A stretch of DNA of 64,000 nt, from the NCBI RefSeq assembly GCF_016756315.1, contig NZ_AP024235.1:4464001-4528000 (forward strand). Direction: 5' to 3'. Within the stretch, counting starts at the first letter, position 1. Each line of letters opens with the position of its first letter. Origin of the DNA: Alteromonas sp. KC3. GTDB taxonomy: Bacteria > Pseudomonadota > Gammaproteobacteria > Enterobacterales > Alteromonadaceae. A model generated the notes under the pieces. That model was not told the origin of the DNA. It did not search any database and worked only from the letters and a program-made list of their open reading frames with translations. This document shows, in pieces, positions 38,311 through 48,485 of this stretch. A program made the translations under genes and the position numbers.

Positions 38311-38356
38311 AGTGGTAGTGCGAGTGGTAGTTCGGTGGTGACCCGAGTGGTGACCC
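38311..38356 (+). repeat. Tandem arm-type repeats, left end of island
   Basis: Four units of 11-12 bases: AGTGGTAGTGCG, AGTGGTAGTTCG, GTGGTGACCCG, AGTGGTGACCC. They lie 55 bases before the integrase start and match the right-end copy at 51915-51944 (26 of 30 positions for the first 30 bases). Likely integrase arm-binding sites. Confidence 0.55.
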
Positions 38357-38410
38357 ACTAGCCGAGTCACCAATGTCGTCCAAATAACCCTATTATTTTG
38401 GAGGATATAA

Positions 38411-39606
38411 ATGTTAACCGAAGCGCAACTAAAATCTATCATTAAAGAGGCCGACCCAGTTCGGGGAATAGGAGATAAGGATGGCCTGTTTTTCTCATTG
38501 ACCAAATCGGGATATGCCAGTTTTAAATTCCGCTATCAGATAAATGGTCGGCGAGCCATTATCACCATCGGGCCATATCCTGCACTTTCTCTGAAAGAAG
38601 CTAGGCAGAAAGCAGTGGCTCTTCGCCACCAGCTAGCTAACAATATTGACCAGCTATGGAAAAGCGAAGAGCTGAACATCAAGCAAGACAGACTTTAGAT
38701 GCCGTATTTGAGCACTACTTTGAAACCATCATCGAGTCACGCTACTCACATGCTGAGCGTTTAAAGCGTCTTTATGAAATGAATCTAAAAAAGCCATTGG
38801 GCAAGCGAAGTATATCGGAGATAAATGGCTTGGAGATTTCGGATGTACTGCAGAAAATCAAAAAAGGCACACGAACAAAAGCACCGAGACCTTCGATAGC
38901 AAATAAATCGCTTTATTTACTGAAGGCGTAATTTAAACATGCTGTTAAGCTCGATTTAATTCGCCATAACCTAGCCCTATCCTTCACAGCTATGGATGCA
39001 GGCGGTGAAGAAAGGCCAAAAGATACCTATTTAAACGAAAAACAAATCAGACAGTTTTTCGACATAGCCGAAGCAGCAGGCACCGCCTTTAGTAGAGATA
39101 ACTACCTAGCAACCTGCTTGCTGTTTTGTACGGCAACTAGAAAGATGGAACTGTTAGGCGCTAAGTGGGAAGAATTCGACTTTGACGAGTTGTTGTGGAC
39201 AATTCCAGCGGAGCGCACAAAACCACGTCGAGAGTTCTTAGTTCCACTCTCACCACAAGTCATCGTTTGGCTTGATGAACTAAAAATAAGAGCCTGTGGC
39301 AGCGAGTACGTGTTTCCGGCAAGAAAGCAAAGTCGTATTCCTCATGTTTACCACGACACGTTAAACCACGCATTCAAGAATCTAAATCTACCGTTTGCAT
39401 TAGCACCACATGATATCCGCAGAACAACAGGAACATTGCTAGCAAAACTAGGCGTATCCGATCAGGTCGCTGAGATTTGCTTAAACCATAAACTACCAAA
39501 GATGCAGCACATCTATAACAAGTACTCTTTCTTGCCAGAAAAACGTGAGGCTCTTCTGATGCTATCTGAAACTTTTTGCAAATGCTTACCTAAAGAAGAG
39601 CAGTGA
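38411..39606 (+). pseudogene. P4-type tyrosine integrase, disrupted
   Basis: A GGAGG site precedes the ATG at 38411. The arm-binding N-terminal domain (DUF4102-like; GLFFSLTKSGYASFKFRY, then IGPYPALSLKEARQKA) runs to about 38665, where the frame shifts by one base near the sequence for NNIDQ/MEKRRAEHQ. In the second frame a TAA at 38929 interrupts LLKA/FKHAVKLDLI, after which the catalytic domain continues in the same frame: Arg in CTATRKMEL, HDIRR, NHKLP and Tyr in HIYNKYS. So there is one frameshift and one nonsense codon; the catalytic residues themselves are intact. The whole gene would code for about 395 residues, a normal length. Confidence 0.85.
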
Positions 39607-39607
39607 T

Positions 39608-39805
39608 ATGAAACGTTTAACAGATAAGAGGCTTGTTGAAACAATCCAAGACTTAAAACATTGGGATGGTTATCCACCTACAACAGAATATATCGTTCAA
39701 ACCTTTCCCATGCTGGAAGAAGAAACGGTTAAGCGTGCTTTAATTAGGGTATGTAATAGAGGAAAGATCCAAAAACAAGGAAGTCACTGGTACATATGTA
39801 CATGA
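39608..39805 (+). CDS. Small hypothetical protein, winged-helix-like
   Basis: A 65-residue basic protein starting 2 bases after the integrase stop. LVETIQDLKHWDGYPPTTEYIVQ, then ETVKRALIRVCNRGKI and a GSHWYIC ending look like a small winged helix (helix-turn-helix plus beta hairpin). It may be an excisionase- or AlpA-like regulator or just a fragment. No named family recognised. Confidence 0.55.
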   Translation: MKRLTDKRLVETIQDLKHWDGYPPTTEYIVQTFPMLEEETVKRALIRVCNRGKIQKQGSHWYICT

Positions 39806-39943
39806 GAGAAAACGGAGCTTTAACATAAAAAGTTGCAGGCACTTTCTAGAGGCGCCTGCTGACTATCAGAACAAGCGTAATCAAACTTAACTGTTGCCCA
39901 CATCAATAACAACTAACAATATCTTTTTCTTCTATACAGCTTG

Positions 39944-40978
39944 TTAGGCATTGAGGCGATTTAAGTGGGCTAAATATGCTAAAGGAAGAGCTGATGCTCT
40001 TTTACGCTCAGCTCTGATACTATTCAAAGCTTGGTAAGCTGTTGCTACAAAAGATAAGCCAGCGCCAGTATATGCAGCTTTGTTACCAGTGTCTGTTGCT
40101 ATCATTGCTAACCCTGACCCAAATAGTGGGGCTATTGAGCCAAAACTAATTTTCGACCATGAAGGCTTCATTGCATCAATTATTTGTTCTTTTTCATATT
40201 TGCAATCTTCAATAAAACCCGCAGTGGCTTCAATCCTATCGTTAGGATCATTTAATAAAGCTATTTGTGCTGATTCATTTTCTACTTTTCTACGTAGGGT
40301 TGGTAACAAATGACCATGATCAGTTTTAAATTGTGCTAATTTATCTAAATCGATAGGTTCATTTGGAATTGGCAATAGCCCATTAATGATTACATCATTA
40401 GCTTTTCTTTGATGATTAAACCTTGGATTCTCTCGTCTGAAATGGCCAAGAAAATTAGAGTATTTAAATTCACTTGTGATTGGTGCTGCGTTGACATCTT
40501 TAACACCACCTAAGCAAATAGCTAAATATGCCATGAACATGTTTGCGACTCGAGTATCCATTTCGAACCAAGCCCCATCTATCCTTCTAGCTAAACCTTC
40601 TTGTATAAGGAAATCTGGCAAGTGCCCAAGTTTTTCCACATGTAAATTTGCTCTAGGAACTAACTTTTCTTGGTGAACTCTGCCGCTGAGTGAAAAAGTT
40701 CTAATCGGATTTTCGCGATATCTCCTTACCTTTGGCTGTAAATATCTTATGAAACTACTTTCGAATTCAGGAATCTCATACAAGTAGTTAGATGGAAAGA
40801 CTTGCTCTACGAGATCTCTTTCTAATAGAGCTCTCATAAAGCCACTGAGTTGCTCTGGGCGGTCGATATGATCCATTGGAACAATAGAGCTCAGTTTGTC
40901 CCAATATAGAAGACTTTTAATAGTCCAGCTATTTTCTGGGATCGAAATATATGGAAAATATAACGCGTTATTTCGCAT
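39944..40978 (-). CDS. DUF6236-like protein
   Basis: A 344-residue protein from the ATG at 40978; a start 75 bases upstream is possible but its extra residues look unlike the family. The N-terminus NALYFPYISIPENSW, then SLLYWDKLSSIVP, matches the DUF6236 family (from memory), which is common in genomic islands. There is a weakly hydrophobic stretch about 90 residues from the end (SIAPLFGSGLAMIATDTG) followed by a basic tail. Function unknown; possibly linked to defence by location only. Confidence 0.7.
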   Translation of the reverse strand: MRNNALYFPYISIPENSWTIKSLLYWDKLSSIVPMDHIDRPEQLSGFMRALLERDLVEQVFPSNYLYEIPEFESSFIRYLQPKVRRYRENPIRTFSLSGRVHQEKLVPRANLHVEKLGHLPDFLIQEGLARRIDGAWFEMDTRVANMFMAYLAICLGGVKDVNAAPITSEFKYSNFLGHFRRENPRFNHQRKANDVIINGLLPIPNEPIDLDKLAQFKTDHGHLLPTLRRKVENESAQIALLNDPNDRIEATAGFIEDCKYEKEQIIDAMKPSWSKISFGSIAPLFGSGLAMIATDTGNKAAYTGAGLSFVATAYQALNSIRAERKRASALPLAYLAHLNRLNA

Positions 40979-41876
40979 AATGAACAAAACTCCATTTCTG
41001 TTTAACATGTTAACAATGAACAGACAATTCTTTTGAATCAGTAACTTGCTCACTTTTCTGAGTATGCTATAGATACCAAACTTTATAATACCTAGCTACT
41101 AAATTGATTCATTTTCTTTCAACCTTATTGCTTTGAAACAATTTAGGATTAGCTTTTAAAAACTGGTACTTAACTAGGCTGTGTTCAAGTTAGTGTTAGT
41201 TATTCTTTCTAATTGAATCGACGGTAATTTCCAAAGCCACCAAACATAAGTTAAATAAATTCTCTCAATGCACTTCCAATATTTGTTCAACCCTTAATAT
41301 AAGTACAACCAATACTTTTTAATCGTTCTCCTTAGCTAGACCTCACCACACTTGGCCTACAAGAATTCAAGGCTTTTTTTAGAAAAGGAGAACGTCTTCT
41401 CTTTTAGCCTTGCAAATTACTTTTGAAATTCCCACCTTAACACTGGACAAAAAACAACCTTCAACTCTCTAGGCCTTATATATAAAAGGCTTCAAGCTTA
41501 ACGTGTCCATAATTGTGTCAAAAGCTATCCCGTTCCTAAAATATTCGCGAACAATCTAACCGGAGTGAATAAATGGTTTTACGTGAACGCGTCGAGCATG
41601 GCGAGCAAAAGCTCAATAAGCTGAAGCGAGAGTGTAAACCTCTCCTAAATTAGCTGACCACCATACTCAGTTATTTCAACAACTTGTCAAAAAACAAGTG
41701 TAATAGTTAGGAACTTAGCTTTTCAAAACAACCAACTGTCTTGTCACGACATAAAGAAACACAGATAAAGTAACAAAACCTATATATTTTTTGTTATATA
41801 AACTCTACTGTTTAGCTTTTTATAAATGTTTCGTCCTAGTATCATCACTTTCGGAATTTTAAAGTGGTAAATAAGA
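40979..41876. other. AT-rich gap with hairpins, no clear gene
   Basis: About 900 bases without a convincing gene. It contains a long imperfect hairpin at 41369-41411 (AAGGCT/AGCCTT ends, AAAAGGAGA/TCTTCTCTTTT inside), a second AAGGC/GCCTT-like repeat at about 41470-41495, and a short open frame at 41573-41653. The stretch from 41730 to 41876 is very AT-rich, with TATATAAAC-like boxes, and probably holds the methyltransferase promoter. An inverted TGTC..GACA motif at about 41733-41750 could be an operator. Confidence 0.4.
41573..41653 (+). other. 26-codon open frame, possible gene remnant
   Basis: ATG preceded by CCGGAGTGA, reading VLRERVEHGEQKLNKLKREC and ending after 26 codons. The good ribosome site and charged helical sequence suggest the 5' end of a lost gene rather than chance, but no family can be named. 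Confidence 0.3.
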
Positions 41877-43412
41877 TTGAATAAGAAAGATAAAGTTCTG
41901 GTAATAGACCTATTTGCAGGCCCAGGCGGCTTGGGTGAAGGTATTTCTGCTACGACAGATAAAAATGGTAAAAAACCTTTCGATATTCGTATATCTGTAG
42001 AAAAGGAACCTTCGGCTCATAAAACTTTAACAACCAGATCATTCTTTCGAAAAATCAGAACGATGCCAAAGGGCATGGAAAACTATAATCTATATTTACA
42101 AGGAAAATTATCCCGCGAAGAGCTATTTGCAAAATTTCCGGAGCAATCTGAACTTGCTCTAAATGAGACATTAGAAGGCCCTAAAGCTCTTGGTGAAGAT
42201 AATAAACTAATTCATAGCCGTATCGAAAAGCTGATTAGTGACCATAATGGACCTAAGGTAGTCATTGGTGGGCCACCATGCCAAGCTTACTCACTTGCAG
42301 GAAGATCTCGCAACGCAGGAATAGAAGATTATAAAGCTGAAAAAGACCATCGTAATTTCTTATATTTAGAATATTTAAAAGTACTATCAATTGCTCAACC
42401 AGATGTTTTCGTGATGGAAAATGTTAGGGGCATCCTTTCCGCAAAGATTAATGGTAAAGTAATGTTTCCTCAAATACTCAAGGACTTGAGAAAACCTGGG
42501 AGAGTTACCAAGATTAAAGGTGTACCAGGATATAAAATCTATTCGTTGGTTGCTCCAGCAGAAAATCCTAATAATCCTCAATATAAAAACTCTTCTGACT
42601 TTTTGATCAGAGCCGAAAATTATGGCATCCCCCAAGCTAGACATCGGGTAATTTTATTAGGGGTTAGAGAAGACTTAAATTGTATCCCAAAAACAATTAG
42701 TGAAATAAAAAGACAAGTAACCGTTGAGGAGGCAATAGCAGATCTTCCAGCTCTTAGGAGCGGCTTTTCCAAGCAAAAAGATATTCAATCTGATTGGGAA
42801 AAACAAATTAAGAATAACTCTAAGACACTTATAAAGTTATTACGAGAAAAGTTTGGGGAAGAGGCTGCATCAAACCTAAAACTTCCCCCAATAAAAGGAC
42901 TCCCTCGTTCATGTTCTGAAAAAGCGGTAACTAAACCTAAAATGCCAAACGATATCAAAGAATGGTACTTAACGGACTCACCTAAAACCGTTCTTAATCA
43001 TGAAACCAGAGGCCATATGACATCTGATTTACTGCGTTATGGGTATAGTGCTGCATTCACTAAACTGAACAATGGCGTATCACCTAAGTCTAGGGACTTT
43101 CCTGCTGAGCTTGCACCAGAACACGAAAATTGGAGCTCTGGCTCACATGCTGACAGATTTAGAACACAGGCTGCAAATAAACCTGCAACCACCGTTACGA
43201 GCCATATCTCGAAAGATGGTCACTACTTCATACATTATGACCCTCAGCAATGCCGCAGTCTTACAGTACGAGAAGCAGCCCGTCTTCAAACCTTCCCTGA
43301 CAATTACTTATTTGAAGGAAATAGGACACAACAATATGTTCAAGTTGGTAATGCAGTTCCTCCTTTTTTAGCCTTGCAGATTGGAAAAGTCATATTGGAA
43401 CTTTTGACCTGA
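41877..43412 (+). CDS. C5-cytosine DNA methyltransferase
   Basis: A 511-residue m5C methyltransferase. The start is TTG at 41877, because an in-frame stop lies 9 bases upstream and no ATG is available before motif I. Motifs in order: I (VIDLFAGPGGLGEG, 9-22), IV (GGPPCQAYS, catalytic C135), VI (MENVRG, E181), VIII (QARHR, 253-257) and X (QVGNAVPPF, 489-497). The target-recognition region (about 260-480) is long and Lys-rich. The family transfers a methyl group from SAM to cytosine C5 in a specific DNA sequence. It converges on the ATPase/FtsK operon with 51 bases between, suggesting a modification partner for it. Confidence 0.95.
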   Translation: MNKKDKVLVIDLFAGPGGLGEGISATTDKNGKKPFDIRISVEKEPSAHKTLTTRSFFRKIRTMPKGMENYNLYLQGKLSREELFAKFPEQSELALNETLEGPKALGEDNKLIHSRIEKLISDHNGPKVVIGGPPCQAYSLAGRSRNAGIEDYKAEKDHRNFLYLEYLKVLSIAQPDVFVMENVRGILSAKINGKVMFPQILKDLRKPGRVTKIKGVPGYKIYSLVAPAENPNNPQYKNSSDFLIRAENYGIPQARHRVILLGVREDLNCIPKTISEIKRQVTVEEAIADLPALRSGFSKQKDIQSDWEKQIKNNSKTLIKLLREKFGEEAASNLKLPPIKGLPRSCSEKAVTKPKMPNDIKEWYLTDSPKTVLNHETRGHMTSDLLRYGYSAAFTKLNNGVSPKSRDFPAELAPEHENWSSGSHADRFRTQAANKPATTVTSHISKDGHYFIHYDPQQCRSLTVREAARLQTFPDNYLFEGNRTQQYVQVGNAVPPFLALQIGKVILELLT

Positions 43413-43463
43413 CCATTTTTTCGAAAAAACTTATGGAATCATATACATTATCTAATAATGCCT

Positions 43464-46400
43464 TCATGTTTTGGCACATTGAATACGAGTTAGTTTCCCT
43501 TCCATTTTAATCAGTGCATCCCCTTTGCCATTGAGAGTTTCTGCACCGGCTTCATCAATTATTACTCTGCTTTCTGTTGCACTCTTCACTCTTAAAGCTA
43601 ATTGTGCCGGTAAGTTTGATCTTAAATTGGTGCTAATAACCTCTGCACTAGGTTTTTGTGTAGCTATTATTACGTGAATACCTGCCGCCCTTGCTTTTTG
43701 AGCTAGCCTTTTTAAATACCCTTCAATAGTTTTTTTACTTTCCTTCTCCGAAGTTAAATCTGCATATTCATCAAGCACAACCACCCACCAAGGAATCTTA
43801 CTTTCTTCATCCACAATTGCGTTATATTCGGGTAATGATCTTGTTTTTAAGGATTTCAACTTGATGTATCTACTTTGCATTTCTGCAACGGCCATTTCAA
43901 GTAGTGCTATTGCATCTGTATCATCCCACCCTATAGAGCCTTCTAAATGAGGATCATCTTCATATTGCTGCAATTCTGTCCCTTTAGGATCAACGAGCAT
44001 GATTCTTAACTCTTGTTCAGAGTAGTATTCAATTAAACCATCTAGAATCGTATTTAATGCTTCGGACTTCCCGCTTCCAGTTGTGCCTCCAATTAAGAGA
44101 TGCGGACAATTAGAAGATGAAAAGTTTATATCTACGATTTTACCGTAAGTGTCTTCGCCAATAGGTGCAGCTAATTGATCTGTAGGCCGCCTCCATTCCT
44201 TCCAAATATCTTTTGCACTAACAAAATATCTATCTTCTTGCTTCTTAGGGACATCAATTGTTACAAAACCTTGATGATTGCCAAACCTAATATTTTGATC
44301 TTGTTCAAGTGCAAGAGCTAACTTTAATACATCAGCTTTTTCATATAATTTCTTCGGAGCAACTGCATTACCTGGTTTGAGTCGATATAAAATTGAGGCA
44401 GGCCCTTCAACAAACCTCATGCTTTTATCTTCAGGTTGCTGAACCGAAACACCAAATTCACCAAATTTATCAAGAACTACCTGATATCTATTGATCAGTT
44501 CATCTTCGGATAATGACTTTTTAATGAATGAATCTTTTGGCTGAGATTCTTTATTGATGAGCTTTTCACTTAAGTTAGATTCAATTGAAGCTTCTTTTTC
44601 TGAGTGTTTTGTTTCGTCGGGAAGCACTAAACTATTACCCAAATTTGCATTATCTTTATTATCTATTTTTAAGCTTTTAGCATGACCTGAAATTAAGTCT
44701 AGAATCTGTTCTTGGTAAGATTTGACAACAAAAATATCTCCCTCTTTAAATGGAGATATTAATTGTCCCTGTTCTAAATAACAGCAAATTGAAAACAGCC
44801 CTTTCACATTTCTGAGTTGATAATTACCGTTTCTAAAGTCTTGGCGTGTTTTTTCTGGTAACTTACGTTTTTTGTCATCAACTTCAGCTTGAGATAGACC
44901 AAATATCATTCTCGCTTCAGGGTTCACACTTTCCATTGCTGTTAAAAGGTGCTCTCTCCATAGTCGAGCATCTATTGCTTCTGTTTCAGTTTCAATTATA
45001 GTCTCAATCAACTCTAAAGAGGCTTTAACTTGCTCAACCCCATGTGAATCGAAGCTCTGCCTAAACTTGCCTTCTACAATTAAAGCATCTACATACAATT
45101 CTTCTTCTTTAACTTCTAAAGTCAATCTGCATAGATCTGCTCTTGTTGTATTTCGGCCAGGAAACCACTCAGGGTGCTCGTCTAGAGAAATCCAAATTAC
45201 AGCGCCATCCGAAATTTGAGAGGGGAAATAGAGATCAGATAAATGAGTGGCAATCATTAACCCTAAGATTTCTTCTGTTACTCTCGAGATTCCCATGGCT
45301 TTAAGTACCAATTGGGGTGATACCTTTCGAGTATTTTCATATACTCTGCTGGCCAAAACACTGAGTTCTTGGTCAGTAGGAAGATGTTCCGTTTTTTGAA
45401 GTATATTCCGGAGCTTTCTTTCTAGACGGTTGATTATAAATTTTTTACCAGAATTTGATGAAACTATTAGTGTGTATAAGCTGTTTGTACCTACTTTATT
45501 TCTTACAGTTAAAATATCAGGCTTTGGTTCTAAGTTTTCCACTTGAGACCTACTCAAATACCTTTCTAAAATAACTACCCAATGCGCCAATTCATGAAGC
45601 TGCTCATAAAGCTTTGCTGTTTCCTGAAAACTTATCTTTAACTCTACATAGTCTGTATTTTCAGGTTGTTGCTTTGAAACTGCACCAGATCGTACTTCTC
45701 TAACCACCATGGTAGACCAGTTCTTCAAAAGAACATCGGAATCCCTAGGTAACATTGATACAGAAATTTCTCCACCGTCTTGTCCTCCATATAAACAATT
45801 TGGACTATCAAGTAGCGTATCAAATCTCCCTTCTCGATCTTCTGGTGGTTCTGTATTGTGCTGCACATTAAGTTGATCTTTGAGCAAACCAGGTACCAAA
45901 GCTACGTCAAAACTTTGTTCTCTTAAAGAGCTTGGAATAACATTAGGGCCTTCTAAGTCGTAGAGCCTTAATTGTAATGGTGGGAAAAGCTCGTTCCCTT
46001 CACTGATTCTATTTTCCGTTGGTAAATCTTCAAAATTTAAAATTACTTCTTCCCAGAGTCTCTTAGGAGATAAAACATGCAAATTAATTTTCGTAGACTT
46101 AAATTCACCTTTTCGAATTTCTTTTATTAACTCAGAAGCAAATCTTCCACTTTGCTGAAGTATCAATAAAAGCTGCAAACCATCCTGCTTGTATGGATGC
46201 GCTTCTAAATATGTTTTGACTTGTTTAGCTAATTCAATTATCGAAGGGTAGTCTAAAACCCCACCTTTACTAAATCTGTGCTTTGTGCCTAAAGGAGCAA
46301 ATTCTTCACACCAACCTTGCTCACCAGTAGCAAATAGTAAATTCCGTTCCTTAGTCGCTAAAATTGGCGGTTGCTGATGTGGTGATAAATCCGAAAGCCA

Positions 46401-48485
46401 GTTAATGTACAAACTATCGTTAAGTGGATTTAATTTTAAATTTCCAGAAAGAGCTAGATTGGCATTTTGTTCGGACTCTTCAAAATATTTTGAAATCCAA
46501 CGCAGTCGCAGAGGGTGATTAGGTAACATGAGTCTTTTCTCATTACCTATATCTATAACATCTCTAGATAATAAAAATGATAGCTCTTCATGAGTTTTAC
46601 CAAACGGAACATAAGTATGTTTGGCTTCATCCACTAAAACTTCCCATTTATCGATCAGTTCATTTATAAATTCTCTATTTAAGCCGTATTTCTTTGATGA
46701 TTCACAAAAATTTAAATTATCTTCAGCTAAAGTAGACAAGATGTGCTCATTTTCCTGCAACTCTGTTGACACATCCACTAGACAATCTTCGATAGTCAAT
46801 GTTCGATTGCAAATATTAAGTAGCCAGTCATCTATGCCAATATCCTGAGGTAACTTAATCGTTTTGAAATAACTCAAGTTGGGCTGTTCAAAACACCAAA
46901 TCCAACTCAATGCTAAATAAGGGTAATAACTAGGTAACCATTCATAATTACTAGAAATATCAAGTTCTGTTCCATCAGATAAATCCCTAACCACGAACTC
47001 TAAAGGTATTGCTTTCCAATCAACAGATACTTCCTCTTCATAAACATCACTATTTTGAGAAAGACGAGGCGGTTGCTTAGGCTGGACTAAACATTCTTCA
47101 ATTGAAAACTCGAACCCTTCTGTATTTATCCTAGAAGCTTCAGCAACAGACTTTAGAGTTGAACCATAAATAAAAGCAAATAATCCAATTGAAGGATTTG
47201 TTACATCTCCAGCTTTACCAAGCCTGAGTTCAATTTCACATTGCGAGTTACCGTAGTTTGGGTAAAAGTCTCTAGCGATTTCAGTTAACTTTATTAAAGG
47301 ATTAATAAAGTTCTCAGGAGTTGGGAAAGCTACCTTATCCACCATTCTTTTTGTCTGCTTAGATAAAAAGTCTGCTAATGGGATACCACTTTCTATTGAA
47401 TCTGCTTTTAACAATTCTAATGCAGAGTCTTGGATTCGTTCATTCAACCCACTCTTAATGTTTAAGCTTAAGAACTGCTCCAATTCTTTAGGTGTGTTAG
47501 TAGATAACTCTTGTTCGACCCTATCACCCAACTGCAATCCTTTTACATCCTTTGCAAACAACTGTTCAAAAATTCTAAAGGGAATTTCCTTCCTTATATC
47601 CAATCTTCTTGTTTTACTATATTCAAGACAAAGTTCCTTCCAAACTTGCTGTCTCTCTAGAGGGTATTCATTACCTTGGATATCTTTAAAAGACAAAGAT
47701 GAACAAATCTTATAAACGTCTTCCGGCTCTATGTCTGTATTATTCGACGTTGCTAATTCAGCATATGAAAGATTCAGCTCTAACCTACGAGCTATACTCG
47801 AGTCTGACTTTCCCTCACTCCAAAATTCATCGGGAAACAAACCTAGATAAACTAAATTCCTGCCAATTAATTCAACCTGTTTTTCAAGTGTGTGATTAGA
47901 GCCTTCTAATTTAAAAGATTCACAACACCCCAATACGAAATTGACAAATCTTCTCACTGGAACTTGAGTTTTATGAGGATGCAATAAGTTCAAAACATCT
48001 AAAAGCTTTTGAGTAAACAAGTCTGGAGCTGCTGAACCATTTTCTAATGTTAACTCCCAACATTTCGCAATAATTACTTTTGGAATATCAATTTCATCTT
48101 TGAAAAAATTATCAAGAAAATTTCTATCTTGAAAAGTAAAAATATTTTTTAACCCTTGCTCATCGCTTTCTGTTTTTGTTTCTAAATAAACTAAACCGCT
48201 ATCATTATTATTTCTATACCAAGTAATGGAACGTCCACTATCTGCTCTATATTCGTCGGGGTAATCTTTATCAGCATCGCCCGCAATAAGAACTTTTACT
48301 TTTTGCTCCCCTTGAGAGTGAGACACTTTGTTCCATACATTAATAAATTCTATAATTTCATTTTTGAGAAGGTTTTTAATCCTAAAACACTTGTGCGATA
48401 CGTCTTTTTGTGACGCAAATATTTTCAAAACAATTTCAACTACTGTCTCAGATATAACTGTTTCAGCTTTACTTATGACTGTCAT
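43464..48485 (-). CDS. Giant FtsK-type motor with nuclease-like motif (DptH-like)
   Basis: A 1673-residue protein. The C-terminal 250 residues are an FtsK/HerA-type ATPase: Walker A GGTTGSGKS (K1473), VDPKGTEL (D1499), Walker B VVVLDEY (D1572, E1573), then IIATQKPS and LPAQLALRV. In the middle, D1117 in TRADLCRL followed by E1138-G-K1140 gives a D-x20-ExK arrangement typical of PD-(D/E)XK nucleases; this is my reading, not proven. The N-terminal 1000 residues have no recognised motif. Length and C-terminal motor recall DptH of the DNA-phosphorothioate restriction system. It starts 4 bases inside the upstream gene, so is translationally coupled. Last gene of its operon. Confidence 0.8.
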   Translation of the reverse strand: MTVISKAETVISETVVEIVLKIFASQKDVSHKCFRIKNLLKNEIIEFINVWNKVSHSQGEQKVKVLIAGDADKDYPDEYRADSGRSITWYRNNNDSGLVYLETKTESDEQGLKNIFTFQDRNFLDNFFKDEIDIPKVIIAKCWELTLENGSAAPDLFTQKLLDVLNLLHPHKTQVPVRRFVNFVLGCCESFKLEGSNHTLEKQVELIGRNLVYLGLFPDEFWSEGKSDSSIARRLELNLSYAELATSNNTDIEPEDVYKICSSLSFKDIQGNEYPLERQQVWKELCLEYSKTRRLDIRKEIPFRIFEQLFAKDVKGLQLGDRVEQELSTNTPKELEQFLSLNIKSGLNERIQDSALELLKADSIESGIPLADFLSKQTKRMVDKVAFPTPENFINPLIKLTEIARDFYPNYGNSQCEIELRLGKAGDVTNPSIGLFAFIYGSTLKSVAEASRINTEGFEFSIEECLVQPKQPPRLSQNSDVYEEEVSVDWKAIPLEFVVRDLSDGTELDISSNYEWLPSYYPYLALSWIWCFEQPNLSYFKTIKLPQDIGIDDWLLNICNRTLTIEDCLVDVSTELQENEHILSTLAEDNLNFCESSKKYGLNREFINELIDKWEVLVDEAKHTYVPFGKTHEELSFLLSRDVIDIGNEKRLMLPNHPLRLRWISKYFEESEQNANLALSGNLKLNPLNDSLYINWLSDLSPHQQPPILATKERNLLFATGEQGWCEEFAPLGTKHRFSKGGVLDYPSIIELAKQVKTYLEAHPYKQDGLQLLLILQQSGRFASELIKEIRKGEFKSTKINLHVLSPKRLWEEVILNFEDLPTENRISEGNELFPPLQLRLYDLEGPNVIPSSLREQSFDVALVPGLLKDQLNVQHNTEPPEDREGRFDTLLDSPNCLYGGQDGGEISVSMLPRDSDVLLKNWSTMVVREVRSGAVSKQQPENTDYVELKISFQETAKLYEQLHELAHWVVILERYLSRSQVENLEPKPDILTVRNKVGTNSLYTLIVSSNSGKKFIINRLERKLRNILQKTEHLPTDQELSVLASRVYENTRKVSPQLVLKAMGISRVTEEILGLMIATHLSDLYFPSQISDGAVIWISLDEHPEWFPGRNTTRADLCRLTLEVKEEELYVDALIVEGKFRQSFDSHGVEQVKASLELIETIIETETEAIDARLWREHLLTAMESVNPEARMIFGLSQAEVDDKKRKLPEKTRQDFRNGNYQLRNVKGLFSICCYLEQGQLISPFKEGDIFVVKSYQEQILDLISGHAKSLKIDNKDNANLGNSLVLPDETKHSEKEASIESNLSEKLINKESQPKDSFIKKSLSEDELINRYQVVLDKFGEFGVSVQQPEDKSMRFVEGPASILYRLKPGNAVAPKKLYEKADVLKLALALEQDQNIRFGNHQGFVTIDVPKKQEDRYFVSAKDIWKEWRRPTDQLAAPIGEDTYGKIVDINFSSSNCPHLLIGGTTGSGKSEALNTILDGLIEYYSEQELRIMLVDPKGTELQQYEDDPHLEGSIGWDDTDAIALLEMAVAEMQSRYIKLKSLKTRSLPEYNAIVDEESKIPWWVVVLDEYADLTSEKESKKTIEGYLKRLAQKARAAGIHVIIATQKPSAEVISTNLRSNLPAQLALRVKSATESRVIIDEAGAETLNGKGDALIKMEGKLTRIQCAKT

